The notes: a model not told the origin generated them from the letters alone. DNA of 64,000 bases from Methylophilus sp. TWE2 (GCF_001183865.1 NZ_CP012020.1:2785839-2849838); one strand, 5' to 3'. Shown: positions 7,959 through 16,722, numbered from the stretch's first letter. Numbers and translations: made by a program.

Positions 7959-9191
7959 TTACACGCGGGGACGGACAGCTGTCATATGCTGCACCACCAG
8001 ACTACCCACCATGTCTCCCTCAACATTAACAGTGGTGCGTAAAGTATCCAGCAACCGGTCTATAGGCAACAAAATGGCAATGGCCTCCGCGGGCAGCCCC
8101 ACACTTTGCAGCACCATCACCATGGTGACCATGCCCGCGCTGGGGATACCAGGTGCCCCCATGCCAGCAATCATCGCGGTAAAACAAACCACCAGTTGCT
8201 GGACGAGATTCAAATCCACCCCCGCCAGTTGCGCAATAAACAAGGCCGCCGCTGCTTCATAGAGCGCTGTACCATCCATATTAATGGTCGCCCCCAGCGG
8301 GATCACAAATCCTGCAATTTCCGGCTTCACATGCAAATGCTGCGTCACACAACGCAAGGTCACCGGTAATGTGGCACTGCTGGAGCTGGTGGCAAATGCC
8401 GTGACCAGCGCCTCGCGCGCGCCGCGCCAAAGCCACAAGGGCGAGTGACGGGTAAACAGCCACAACACCAACGGCAACACTAGCAGACCATGCAACAAAG
8501 TCGAACCTACCACCACTGCTGCAAACCGCGCCAACACCTGCAATATCGCCACATCCTGTTGCGCCACCAGTTTAAACAACAACGCCCCTACGCCCAGAGG
8601 CGCCAGCTGCATGATCCAACCCACCAGCCGCATAGACAAAGCCAAGCCCTGCTCAAACAAACTGCGCAAACCATCAAATTGCGCACCGCCCATCACCAGC
8701 GCAATGCCGCTTAGTAACGCAAACATCACCACCGCCAGAATTTGGCCCTCGGCCAGCGCCTTAAAAGGGTTCATGAACAGGCCATGCAAAAAACTGGCAA
8801 AAAAATCCGGCAGTGACATAGACTTTGCCTCAAACTGTTGAATCGCCCCCTCAAACATGGCCAAATGCAAGCCTGCCCCCGGCTTAAACAGATTGCTTGC
8901 CGCCAGGCCAATCACAATTGCCACTAGCATACTGCTGATAAAAAACAGTAATGTATAACGCCATACCCTGTGCATCTGCTGATGCTGGCGCAAATTGGCA
9001 ATGCCCACCACAATGCTGCAAAACACTAGCGGCACCAGCACCATTTTAAGTAAATCGATAAATAGCGTGCCTACGAGACTGGCGCCATACAACGCAGTTT
9101 CATGTTCCCCGCCATGCGCAAACCATCCAAACAAAATACCCACGATGGCAGCGATTAAAATTTGGGTGTTCAGGCTGGGAAGTTTCATCAT
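7959..9191 (-). CDS. dicarboxylate/amino acid:cation symporter (DAACS, GltP/DctA type)
   Basis: Sodium- or proton-coupled uptake carrier for C4-dicarboxylates or glutamate/aspartate in the inner membrane, 410 residues. Both family hallmarks are present: the serine-rich re-entrant loop (ATSSSSATLP, about residues 263-272) and the segment 7 motif GATINMDGTALYE, followed by the second hairpin (AGMGAPGIPSAGMV). Eight membrane segments can be drawn. Tandem ATG codons open the gene (9191 and 9188). The substrate cannot be chosen between dicarboxylate and acidic amino acid. A nearly 480-base gene-free region lies upstream and must hold its promoter. Confidence 0.9.
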   Translation of the reverse strand: MMKLPSLNTQILIAAIVGILFGWFAHGGEHETALYGASLVGTLFIDLLKMVLVPLVFCSIVVGIANLRQHQQMHRVWRYTLLFFISSMLVAIVIGLAASNLFKPGAGLHLAMFEGAIQQFEAKSMSLPDFFASFLHGLFMNPFKALAEGQILAVVMFALLSGIALVMGGAQFDGLRSLFEQGLALSMRLVGWIMQLAPLGVGALLFKLVAQQDVAILQVLARFAAVVVGSTLLHGLLVLPLVLWLFTRHSPLWLWRGAREALVTAFATSSSSATLPVTLRCVTQHLHVKPEIAGFVIPLGATINMDGTALYEAAAALFIAQLAGVDLNLVQQLVVCFTAMIAGMGAPGIPSAGMVTMVMVLQSVGLPAEAIAILLPIDRLLDTLRTTVNVEGDMVGSLVVQHMTAVRPRV

Positions 9192-9670
9192 GTGGATTTT
9201 CAGAGTGAAAAGGGTTAAGGAAATGATACTTTACCTTGTATGAATAAAGGCAGGTAATGTAAGAGTAGTCAGTCAATAATGGGCATTTACATTTAAAAAA
9301 TTTAAAAATAGATCACTCCTGACACGCAGATTGGCTAGTCTAATTTTAGAGATTAAATCGAGAGCGAGATGCTGCAAACGGTGAAAAATAGAAGCAAAAA
9401 CAACCCAGTATGAATTAGCCTAATCTGTGAAAAGCATTCAAACTGAAACTATGATTATTGCCAGGAACGGCAGACCTACAGCCAAACTTATGATCTTCAC
9501 AAATTCAAAAACTTTCATGCTCTGGTTGACTACTTTATTGCCCCAATGGTTTTCAGACTATTAACCTAGATTCTACGAAACTTATTTTTCTCTGGATCAT
9601 TCATTACAAGGTAATTTTGTGTTAACTTCTGATCCCGCATTTTTAATCTAAACAATAATCAGGGAGTTTT
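9192..9670. other. gene-free AT-rich region
   Basis: About 480 bases, visibly richer in A+T than the surroundings, with frequent stops in all frames and no recognisable RNA gene or repeat. It must contain the divergent promoters of the symporter (minus) and the small lipoprotein (plus). A plausible -10 for the latter is TAATCT shortly before the AGGGAG ribosome-binding site. I see nothing else definite. Confidence 0.5.
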
Positions 9671-10075
9671 ATGAAGAAGAATCAAGTGAGTTTACTATCC
9701 CCCATCGCATGTGTACTCATGGTGACTGGTTGTGCTACTGTTACCCAAGGCACGCAGCAAGCTATTTCGTTCAAACTTGAGCCACCATCCACCTTGTGTG
9801 AAATTACTCGTATCGGCGATGGGAAACTTGGCCGGGTAAGCGCAAGCTCAAATACGATTTATGTTGGTAAAGATAAAGATGACATTATCGTGACATGTAA
9901 TGCACCTGGATACGAACAATCTACAACAAAAGTAGTAAGTGGTGCGACCGGTGCAGGGGTAACAGGCGTTTTAATTGATTTTGGAATTACAGACATGATC
10001 ACTGGAGCAATGTACCGCTACCCAGAGGAGGTCACAATTTCTCTAGCCCCCGTCAAATCAGAAACGGCGCATTGA
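9671..10075 (+). CDS. small lipoprotein of unknown function
   Basis: A 134-residue protein with a Lys-rich N-terminus, hydrophobic core and lipobox (MVTGC), so it should be lipidated and, with Ala-Thr after the Cys, probably sorted to the outer membrane. The mature start CATVTQGTQQAISF resembles a widespread group of short envelope lipoproteins with a CA(T/S)(V/I)TxGT opening and a PEGA-like beta-sandwich. A Gly-rich hydrophobic stretch (GATGAGVTGVLIDFGI) lies near the C-terminus. An excellent ribosome-binding site (AGGGAG) sits five bases before the ATG. Base composition is lower in G+C than its neighbours. The function is not known to me. Confidence 0.75.
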   Translation: MKKNQVSLLSPIACVLMVTGCATVTQGTQQAISFKLEPPSTLCEITRIGDGKLGRVSASSNTIYVGKDKDDIIVTCNAPGYEQSTTKVVSGATGAGVTGVLIDFGITDMITGAMYRYPEEVTISLAPVKSETAH

Positions 10076-10147
10076 GTGTTGTAGGTTAGACCGTTGGCCA
10101 GGTGGAATCTTCTAATATGCATTATACGGATGAAGATTTTAAGTGTT

Positions 10148-10182
10148 AGGGATCAAGATGCACTTAAATCTAGATCCCTTTT
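10148..10182 (+). terminator. weak rho-independent terminator candidate
   Basis: AGGGATC (10148-10154) can pair with GATCCCT (10173-10179) across an 18-base loop, followed by four T. The stem is short, so this is tentative. Confidence 0.3.
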
Positions 10183-10349
10183 GGCAACTGCACTTCGAGC
10201 GATCACCCAAACAAAACCGACAGGTCCCGAGTAGAGCAAACTCGTTTAAAGTCCGCAGTATGATGCCCTCGAACATTCATCACCTGGTTGTGTTCAGCCA
10301 CTCGGTTGGGTACATACGGGAAACCCTACAAACGGTGCCACCAACCAAC

Positions 10350-10375
10350 AAAAAACCCGACTCTCGGTCGGGTTT
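10350..10375 (-). terminator. rho-independent terminator of pqqA
   Basis: Stem 10353-10361 with 10367-10375 (CCCGAC/GTCGGG core plus three A/T pairs, 5-base loop). Read on the minus strand it is followed by a run of T. It lies 25 bases after the pqqA stop. Confidence 0.85.
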
Positions 10376-10399
10376 CTGTCATTTCAGCCTAAGCTAAAA

Positions 10400-10471
10400 T
10401 TATTTGTTCATCACGTACATAGTGACTTCAAAGCCAAAACGCATTTCGGTAGCAGCTGGTTTAGTCCACAT
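10400..10471 (-). CDS. pqqA: pyrroloquinoline quinone precursor peptide PqqA
   Basis: A 23-codon gene. The peptide begins MWTKPAATEMRFGFEV and ends with TMYVMNK. It has the invariant glutamate and tyrosine in Glu-x3-Tyr spacing (Glu15, Tyr19) that PqqE cross-links and PqqF/G and PqqB/C process into PQQ, the cofactor of periplasmic methanol and other alcohol/sugar dehydrogenases. A strong ribosome-binding site (GGAGAAACACC before the ATG) precedes it and its own terminator follows. It stands alone: pqqB, C, D and E are not in the window, so maturation must use genes elsewhere. A -10-like CATACT with a -35-like TCAACA 17 bases away lies about 45 bases upstream. Recognition rests on the motif, length and context. 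Confidence 0.92.
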   Translation of the reverse strand: MWTKPAATEMRFGFEVTMYVMNK

Positions 10472-10604
10472 GGTGTTTCTCCTTCAAGGGTTAACAATCG
10501 ATCAAACGTGTGCACAGTATGCGCTTGGCCTTTATTTCTGTTGAGTGCTGTTTTACTTGAATGATGCTCATGATTTTCCGCAGTTGCTGATAAGCATTCA
10601 GGTA

Positions 10605-11882
10605 TTAAACCGCTTTTTCAAACACCGCAGCAAAAAAGCCATCCGTACCATGCAGATGTGGCAACAACTTTAGATACTCGCCGGTATCCAGCACAATGTT
10701 TTGCTGAGCGAGCACTTCATTTGCAGGAACCAGTTTAAAGTCTGGATGCGCTTGTAGAAATGCTTCGGCAATCGCCTCATTTTCGTCGCGTAACAAACTG
10801 CAAGTCGCATAGACCACACGGCCGCCCGCTTTACATAGCTTGGCTGCACGGGCGAGGATATTGGTTTGTTTAACATTCAGTTCGGCCACATCCTGCTCGG
10901 TTTGACGCCATTTCAAATCGGGATTTCTTCTTAACGTCCCCAGGCCGCTACACGGAGCATCCACCAGCACGCGGTCAAACTTGCCGTTGAGACGTTTAAG
11001 TTTGAGGTCGTTTTCGTTGTTGATGAGTTGTGCTTGCAGGTTGGATAATCCGCTACGCTTGAGGCGTTGACCTAGGTTATTCAGGCGTTTTTCCGAGACA
11101 TCAAACGCATATAAGCGGCCAGTGTTTTTCATGAGTGCACCCAATGCCAGCGTTTTACCACCAGCGCCAGCACACAGGTCTGCGACCATCTGGCCACGCT
11201 TGGGGGCAACCAGGTAACTGAGTAACTGGCTGCCTTCATCCTGCACTTCAATTTTGCCTTCGGTAAACAAGATGTGTTTGCCTATATTCAACCGGGCACC
11301 CATACGGATACCAACAGGTGAGTAAGGCGTTGGCGTGATAACGTTATCTTTCACCGTGTTTTCTGCCAGCATGCGTGACAATACTTCTTCGCGGTTGGCC
11401 TTGATGGTGTTGACGCGCAAATCCAGGCTGGCCTGTTCGAACATGCTGCGGCAGATGGTCATTGCCTCGGCTTCGCCATACTGGGCGACCAGCTTTTCCC
11501 AGAACCAGTCACGTACATCGGCCAATACGGCGGGGGCAAAGCCTTCACTGTTTTTAGCTTTGATGGTGACCGCCCATTCCTTCTGGCGCTCATCGAGCAG
11601 GTCCTCAAGGTCGCGTATGCTTTTACCTTCTACCTTGAGCAGCCAGGCAATGATTAATTTGCGCGTATCTTCGTGGTCATCTGGTCCCTCCAGCGTCAGC
11701 GTGCTCAGGTAGCGGTATCGGCGGAGTACTCCGTAAGCAGTTTCAGCCACCCAGGCACGATCTTTGGTACCCAACTCGCGGTGCTGGCGGAAAAATTCGC
11801 CTAGCCTGGCATCCGCCGGGCTTTCAAATTTGAGCAGGTCATTTAACAGCATCGCCGTCTGGCGCATCAGGGTTTGGTTCAT
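10605..11882 (-). CDS. RsmB/NOP2-Sun family rRNA (cytosine-C5) methyltransferase
   Basis: S-adenosylmethionine-dependent RNA m5C methyltransferase, 425 residues, close to RsmB in length. The N-terminal ~140 residues form an all-helical NusB-like RNA-binding region. The catalytic domain has the SAM site (VADLCAGAGGKTLAL), and the two active cysteines are in VDAPCSGLGTLRR (about residue 309) and YATCSLLRDENEA (about residue 359). By family its target would be a 16S rRNA cytosine such as C967, but some bacteria carry a second paralogue, so I leave the symbol blank. It is the last gene of a run that starts with purM. Confidence 0.88.
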   Translation of the reverse strand: MNQTLMRQTAMLLNDLLKFESPADARLGEFFRQHRELGTKDRAWVAETAYGVLRRYRYLSTLTLEGPDDHEDTRKLIIAWLLKVEGKSIRDLEDLLDERQKEWAVTIKAKNSEGFAPAVLADVRDWFWEKLVAQYGEAEAMTICRSMFEQASLDLRVNTIKANREEVLSRMLAENTVKDNVITPTPYSPVGIRMGARLNIGKHILFTEGKIEVQDEGSQLLSYLVAPKRGQMVADLCAGAGGKTLALGALMKNTGRLYAFDVSEKRLNNLGQRLKRSGLSNLQAQLINNENDLKLKRLNGKFDRVLVDAPCSGLGTLRRNPDLKWRQTEQDVAELNVKQTNILARAAKLCKAGGRVVYATCSLLRDENEAIAEAFLQAHPDFKLVPANEVLAQQNIVLDTGEYLKLLPHLHGTDGFFAAVFEKAV

Positions 11883-11903
11883 CAGGTTCTTTCAATACTT
11901 GCA

Positions 11904-12998
11904 TTATTCGGCGATCAACCGCGTGGCAACTTGTTCAATCACCATGCCGTTTTTCTCCAGTTTTTTGATTTTGACTGGCACAAAGCGGTAATCGCTGGCC
12001 AGCCATAAGTCTACTTTTTCATCAGTGTCGCCACGCGTATGGGCAATATGCACGGTCTGGATGGTCTGGTCGGCAATGACCAGGGGTTCTTCACCTTCAA
12101 ACATATATTCGTACTCTCCCAGCCGGCGGCCGTTTGTCAGCGTGACATGCATTTCCTGCAACGGCGGCACAAACATAAACTGGTACATAAAACTCAGCAA
12201 GTCTTGCGTATTGACACGCAAGTCCAACCGCTGCTCGCCCTTACTCGTTTTCAGGGTAATGATATTGGTTTCCCAGTCAAACGTGGCCTCATACGTTTTA
12301 CTGGCGCGGCTGCCAAACGCATAGCGATAAAAATGCGGCTTTAATCCGCGCGGGCTGATTTCACCCTGACTTTGCTGCTCCAGCGAAGGATACAGCAATT
12401 TTAGTAGCCCTTTGCCTTCTACCAGCCAGCGCAGCTTGTAACTGCCTGACTCTTCTCGCACATACTCAATGTTTGCAGTACCTGCTGGACGCTCATCTCC
12501 ATTGACGAATACGGAAAAGTCAGTACTTACATGCTGGTAAGGCGCAGGTTTAGCGTCTTCCGCCTCGTTCTCGGGATGATCCATTTCATGCCAAGCGGTG
12601 ATTTCTGCCAACCTTGCCTGCTTTTCTTCTTCACTGATAGCAGATTGCGGCTCAGTGACTTCTGTGTCAGGGACCTGCTCATCCACTGCTGACGCTTCAA
12701 CCGGCGACGCAGGGCTGGAGGGAGGTGGCTCTGGCGTCTGCACCGGCTCTGGCTTGGCTGCCCTCTGCCTGGCTGGTTTTGGCGTAACCGTTGGGATTGC
12801 TAACGATGCAACCGGCGATGACAGTGGCAGTAAACGTGCCTGTAATACCGCTGGCGCCGGCTTCTCATTTACAAACCAGCTACGCCAATCCACCTCGCTA
12901 AAGAAGAACACATGTACCAATAACGAAAGGCATAACGCCAGCGCCAATGGCCAGGAAACATGCTGTTGAATCCAGTGTCGCAGGCCGGATGATTGCAT
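11904..12998 (-). CDS. DUF3108 protein with N-terminal membrane anchor and Pro-rich linker
   Basis: An envelope protein of about 364 residues. One transmembrane segment (about residues 12-30) is followed by a Pro/Ala/Glu-rich linker of about 110 residues, as in TonB-like periplasm-spanning proteins. A C-terminal DUF3108 beta-rich domain of about 200 residues closes the protein. That domain aligns with the neighbouring shorter protein (for example FDW followed later by QDLLSxMY, and a DxxFVPVKIKK/GYLPVKL ending), so the two are paralogues. The ATG at 12998 is preferred over an upstream TTG because GGGAAG lies just upstream. The function is unknown; DUF3108 proteins are thought to be periplasmic, beta-barrel or lipocalin-like. 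Confidence 0.78.
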   Translation of the reverse strand: MQSSGLRHWIQQHVSWPLALALCLSLLVHVFFFSEVDWRSWFVNEKPAPAVLQARLLPLSSPVASLAIPTVTPKPARQRAAKPEPVQTPEPPPSSPASPVEASAVDEQVPDTEVTEPQSAISEEEKQARLAEITAWHEMDHPENEAEDAKPAPYQHVSTDFSVFVNGDERPAGTANIEYVREESGSYKLRWLVEGKGLLKLLYPSLEQQSQGEISPRGLKPHFYRYAFGSRASKTYEATFDWETNIITLKTSKGEQRLDLRVNTQDLLSFMYQFMFVPPLQEMHVTLTNGRRLGEYEYMFEGEEPLVIADQTIQTVHIAHTRGDTDEKVDLWLASDYRFVPVKIKKLEKNGMVIEQVATRLIAE

Positions 12999-13025
12999 CA
13001 CGCGCTTCCCGATGGGCAAACCCCG

Positions 13026-13733
13026 TTATTGACCGGTGATACTGGTGATCACCTGCTCCATATGTTTACCATCATCCTTCACTACCAGCTTGACTGGCAG
13101 ATATCCTTTATCCTTTGCCAGATAGAGGGTCTTCTCACCTTCAGCATCGGTCAATTTAACAACTTTAAATGTACCAGCTTCAGTTTCCAGGGGGGTGCTT
13201 TCCTCAGTGACAACAAACGCATGCGGAGAAAGTTTTTTACCGTTTGCAACGGCTAGATTAACCCCTTTTCCCTTCGGCGGTTGCCACATCCAGCAATACA
13301 TGACACTTAATAAATCCTGGCTACCTTTGGCCAATTTTTCGGTTTCCTGGGCATCTTTAATCTGCATCTTGAGCACTTTTTTGGCCCAGTCAAACTCGCT
13401 GATCAAGGTTTTATTGGGATGCTTGGACTGTCGCGACTCAAAACGATCAGGACGCAAAGCATTACTGATAATAAGGCCCTGGCTTGAAAGTGTGCGCTCA
13501 CCCATGAGCTTGTAAATGCCTTTTCCCTCTGCCAGGGAGTCGATCTGGTAACGGTTGCCCGTGACACTGAGCTGGTCTTCAACGGTAGCGATGCTGACGC
13601 CTTGTTGCAGCAAGTCATATTTGAGCGTTAGCTGCTTGGGTGCCGCCGATAACAATGGCGACACCAGCAGCACAATAATCGCCAATCCACTGGCGATGTA
13701 ATGACGATAGCCCTGCCGACGAAAAAGCAGCAT
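13026..13733 (-). CDS. DUF3108 periplasmic protein
   Basis: A 235-residue exported protein: basic N-terminus, hydrophobic core (ASGLAIIVLLVSPLLSA) ending at a likely signal-peptidase site after LSAAP, then a single DUF3108 domain. It shares layout and motifs with the larger DUF3108 protein downstream (28 bases away). Its first base coincides with the last base of purM, so translation may be coupled. In several betaproteobacteria purN and DUF3108 genes are neighbours of an RsmB-type gene; here purN is absent from this position. The function is unknown. Confidence 0.8.
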   Translation of the reverse strand: MLLFRRQGYRHYIASGLAIIVLLVSPLLSAAPKQLTLKYDLLQQGVSIATVEDQLSVTGNRYQIDSLAEGKGIYKLMGERTLSSQGLIISNALRPDRFESRQSKHPNKTLISEFDWAKKVLKMQIKDAQETEKLAKGSQDLLSVMYCWMWQPPKGKGVNLAVANGKKLSPHAFVVTEESTPLETEAGTFKVVKLTDAEGEKTLYLAKDKGYLPVKLVVKDDGKHMEQVITSITGQ

Positions 13734-14779
13734 TACACCACCACAGTAGGCGCTTCACCCGCCTGCTGCGCACGAATGTGGCCAATGCGGTAAACCGTTT
13801 CCCCTGCCTCGGCCAATACCGACTGAGCCTGCTCAGCATGCTCGGCCGCAACAATCACCGCCATCCCGATACCGCAGTTAAAGGTACGGTACATTTCCAG
13901 CGGCTCGATATTGCCTTGTGCCTGCAACCACTGGAACAGTGGTGGCAAGGTCCAGCTAGATTTCTGCACTTCTGCCGTCAGGCCTTGGGGCAATACACGA
14001 GGAATATTCTCGGTAATGCCGCCGCCGGTAATATGCGCCATGCCCTTCACAGGCAAGGTTTCCAGCAACTTGAGGATAGACTTTACATATAATTTGGTTG
14101 GTGCCATGACCACATCTTTGAATGTGCGACCATGAAAATCAGATTCCATATCAATGCCTGATTTTTCAATCAGTTTACGGATCAGGGAGTAGCCGTTGGA
14201 GTGTGCGCCGCTGGACGCCAGGCCTAATACGACGTCCCCTGCCTTGATCGTAGAGCCATCAATAATGTTTGCTTTGTCGACACAACCGACAGCAAAGCCA
14301 GCCAAATCATATTCACCGGCTGGGTACATGCCAGGCATTTCGGCAGTTTCACCGCCCACCAGCGCACAGCCAGACTCTTCACAGCCTTGCGCAATGCCCT
14401 TGATCACCGCTGCCGCAGTACCCACTTCGAGTTTGCCACAGGCAAAATAATCGAGGAAAAACAGCGGTTCGGCACCTTGCACCAGGATATCGTTGACACT
14501 CATGGCGACCAGGTCTATACCCACGGTATCGTGTTTGTTCAACTGGAAAGCCAGTTTGAGTTTGGTACCCACGCCATCAGTCCCGGAAACCAGCACAGGC
14601 TCCTTGAATTTTTTGGGCATGGCAAACAGCGAACCAAAACCGCCGATACCGCCCATGACTTCAGGACGTAGCGTGCGTTTGGCAAACGGTTTGATTTGCT
14701 CGACCAAGGCATCACCCGCCTCGATATCGACACCGGCATCACGGTAGGTGATAGAAGTTTTATCAGAAGAAGTCGTCAA
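13733..14779 (-). CDS. purM: phosphoribosylformylglycinamidine cyclo-ligase (AIR synthetase)
   Basis: Cytosolic enzyme of purine synthesis converting FGAM and ATP to aminoimidazole ribonucleotide. Family motifs are plain: [11 protein letters not shown] at the start, [15 protein letters not shown], the nucleotide-binding [12 protein letters not shown] and the C-terminal [13 protein letters not shown]. With the TTG at 14779 the product has 348 residues, the normal size, and begins at the conserved [14 protein letters not shown] segment. An in-frame TTG further out (14848) would add 23 unconserved residues. A -10-like TATACT at 14872-14877 and a perfect 21-bp palindrome (14881-14901) lie upstream, suggesting repressor control. 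The gene heads the purM-DUF3108-DUF3108-methyltransferase run. Confidence 0.93.
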   Translation of the reverse strand: MTTSSDKTSITYRDAGVDIEAGDALVEQIKPFAKRTLRPEVMGGIGGFGSLFAMPKKFKEPVLVSGTDGVGTKLKLAFQLNKHDTVGIDLVAMSVNDILVQGAEPLFFLDYFACGKLEVGTAAAVIKGIAQGCEESGCALVGGETAEMPGMYPAGEYDLAGFAVGCVDKANIIDGSTIKAGDVVLGLASSGAHSNGYSLIRKLIEKSGIDMESDFHGRTFKDVVMAPTKLYVKSILKLLETLPVKGMAHITGGGITENIPRVLPQGLTAEVQKSSWTLPPLFQWLQAQGNIEPLEMYRTFNCGIGMAVIVAAEHAEQAQSVLAEAGETVYRIGHIRAQQAGEAPTVVV

Positions 14780-14880
14780 AGTACTCTCGTTTCTTTCAAT
14801 GCGATTAATCAGGTGAACGGCTGTAAACAGCGCCGATGTTTGCAACAAAGCGCGATACAGCGTTGAAATTCAGTATAATT

Positions 14881-14901
14881 TTAAAATAATCATTATTTTA
14901 A
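14881..14901. promoter_or_regulatory. perfect 21-bp AT-rich palindrome (operator candidate)
   Basis: TTAAAATAAT, a central C, and its exact complement form a perfect 10-1-10 inverted repeat in the divergent region between purM and the AI-2E permease. A -10-like TATACT for purM (minus, 14872-14877) lies just beyond it, so the palindrome covers the spacer and -35. The inner ATAAT-n-ATTAT matches the core of Fur-type 7-1-7 boxes, but the regulator is not established. Confidence 0.5.
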
Positions 14902-14955
14902 CGCATCTTGCCACTTCGACCTATGCCGGATTGCGGATGTGTGTGACAGGTGCCC

Positions 14956-16086
14956 ATGTCTGACCAAGATCATCAGAAGTCTATTGCAACGCAGTTTGTC
15001 AGTGACCATCGCTGGTGGATCGTGACCGCTGTCGTCATCTACCTGTTTTACTTACTTGAACCTATCCTGACCCCTTTTCTGGCGGCGGCTGTCATTGCCT
15101 ACATGCTGGACCCATTGGTCGACAAATTAAGCGAAGTGGGCTACGGCAACCGGCAAGTCGGTCGCACTTTGGCAACCTTGCTGGTCATGACTGGCGTGAT
15201 CCTGGTCGTCACTGGCTTGCTGCTGATCATCATCCCCCTGCTGCAACAACAATCCACCCTGATTGCCCAACGCCTGCCACTGTTATTGGATCACTTTCAC
15301 CAGCAAGTCGAGCCCTGGCTGTTGCAACAATTTGGTATCCGCCTAAATATTGACCGCACCGACATACAGAAACTGATTAGCGAGCACTGGCAAACTGCTG
15401 GCGGCATGATAGGCAACGTGCTGCTGAGTGCCGGGCAAAAAGGATTGAGCCTGATCGGCATGCTTGCCAACATATTGTTGCTACCTGTAGTCCTGTTTTA
15501 CTTCCTGCGCGACTGGGATGCCATGATGGCCGAAATCGGTGACCTGATTCCGCGTAACTGGATAGGCCGAGTAAAGACGCTCTGCCGGGACATCGACAGT
15601 GTGGTGGCTGAATTTTTACGCGGGCAGTTATCAGTCATGCTCTCGTTATGCGTGTTTTACAGTATTGGCTTGTGGCTGGTGGGCCTGGACATGGCCCTTT
15701 CCATTGGCATGATTGCCGGGCTACTCAGTTTTGTGCCCTACCTCGGTTTTGCGCTGGCTTTTATCATGGCTGTATTGCTGGCTTTGCTGCAATTCGCCTC
15801 CTTACCTGAAGTGATTCCAGTGTTGCTGGTATTCGGAGTGGGGCAATTCGTTGAAAGTTTTTTCCTGACACCTATCCTGGTCGGTGACCGTATCGGTTTA
15901 CATCCTGTGTTGGTCATTCTGGCTTTAATGGCTGGCGGGCAACTGTTTGGGTTTGCCGGCGTATTGCTGGCACTACCGGTCAGCGCGGCCATTGCTGTGG
16001 GTGTTCGCCACACCAAACAAAGCTATTTGCGTAGCGAGGCATATTTAAGCAGCCAACCTCAAATCATCCAAACGCTGGATGAATGA
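14956..16086 (+). CDS. AI-2E family transporter (PerM-like permease)
   Basis: Inner-membrane protein of 376 residues with about eight hydrophobic segments and the family's long loop after the third segment. The C-terminal half has the usual GLLSFVPYLGFALAF, GQFVESFFLTPILVGDRIGLHP and GVLLALPVSAAIAVGVRH segments. Members transport autoinducer-2 or act as Na+/H+ antiporters or general permeases, so the substrate is open. The ATG at 14956 is six bases after AGG; a GTG two codons earlier is possible. It lies 26 bases ahead of hda, an arrangement common in betaproteobacteria, and they are probably co-transcribed. Confidence 0.87.
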   Translation: MSDQDHQKSIATQFVSDHRWWIVTAVVIYLFYLLEPILTPFLAAAVIAYMLDPLVDKLSEVGYGNRQVGRTLATLLVMTGVILVVTGLLLIIIPLLQQQSTLIAQRLPLLLDHFHQQVEPWLLQQFGIRLNIDRTDIQKLISEHWQTAGGMIGNVLLSAGQKGLSLIGMLANILLLPVVLFYFLRDWDAMMAEIGDLIPRNWIGRVKTLCRDIDSVVAEFLRGQLSVMLSLCVFYSIGLWLVGLDMALSIGMIAGLLSFVPYLGFALAFIMAVLLALLQFASLPEVIPVLLVFGVGQFVESFFLTPILVGDRIGLHPVLVILALMAGGQLFGFAGVLLALPVSAAIAVGVRHTKQSYLRSEAYLSSQPQIIQTLDE

Positions 16087-16112
16087 CTGCCTGAAGACTA
16101 GAAATTAACGCT

Positions 16113-16712
16113 GTGAAACAACTGTTACTGAATATCCAACCGCCTGCTGCGCCAGGCTTCGATAACTTTATACCCGGCCAGAACCAGGAGGCGCTAGCAA
16201 GCTTGCAAGACGTGCTATCCGGCGTTGCCACCACACACTTTATTTATCTGTGGGGCGAGCCTGGCAGTGGCAAAAGTCACCTGCTGCTTGCCGCACAGGC
16301 CATGGGGGCGCATATTGCAGATGATGTGCATACACTGGATGAAGAATCACAAATCATCCTGTTTGATACCTACAACCAGATCAAGGCCGAAGGCGGCATG
16401 TTGGTCACGGCTGGCAGCCACGCGCCCACTCAAATGGACTTGCGTGACGACCTGGCCACCCGGCTGGCCTGGGGGCTGGTTTACCAATTACATCCCTTGA
16501 GTGATGACGAAAAAGCCGATGCACTGCGTGCCCATGCCCGCGAGCGCGGCATGAAGTTACCAGACGAAGTGATTGCTTACTGCCTGCGCTATTTGCGCCG
16601 CGATTTGCCCACCTTGATGGCAGTGCTGGAGGCGCTCGATGAATGGTCGCTGACAACCAAGAAAGCCATCACACTGCAATCACTGAGGAAAATGCTGCAG
16701 GACTCCCTATAA
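16113..16712 (+). CDS. hda: DnaA regulatory inactivator Hda
   Basis: AAA+ protein of 199 residues related to DnaA domain III. With the DNA-loaded sliding clamp, Hda stimulates hydrolysis of DnaA-bound ATP and so prevents re-initiation. The N-terminus (KQLLLNIQPP) contains a QL-x-L clamp-binding motif, Walker A is at residues 48-55 (GEPGSGKS), and sensor 2 lies in the helical C-terminus (RDLPTLMAVLEALDEWSL). It is shorter than the E. coli protein (about 233 residues), with the Walker B region compact (HIADDVHTLD). The gene begins with GTG. It follows the AI-2E permease on the same strand. Confidence 0.87.
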   Translation: MKQLLLNIQPPAAPGFDNFIPGQNQEALASLQDVLSGVATTHFIYLWGEPGSGKSHLLLAAQAMGAHIADDVHTLDEESQIILFDTYNQIKAEGGMLVTAGSHAPTQMDLRDDLATRLAWGLVYQLHPLSDDEKADALRAHARERGMKLPDEVIAYCLRYLRRDLPTLMAVLEALDEWSLTTKKAITLQSLRKMLQDSL

Positions 16713-16722
16713 AACTTTTCGT

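Larger units (their letters stand above)
10076..10399. other. gene-free region between the lipoprotein gene and pqqA
   Basis: About 320 bases. I see a weak terminator-like hairpin for the lipoprotein (10148-10182) and the strong minus-strand terminator of pqqA (10350-10375). A plus-strand reading frame at 10143-10397 lacks a ribosome-binding site, runs through the pqqA terminator and resembles nothing known. Confidence 0.5.

Noticed and set aside
10143..10397. 84-codon plus-strand frame between the lipoprotein gene and pqqA
   Set aside because: No ribosome-binding site, passes through the pqqA terminator, and composition is not protein-like.
14780..14848. Longer purM from the TTG at 14848
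   Set aside because: It adds 23 unconserved residues; the TTG at 14779 gives the normal length and N-terminus.
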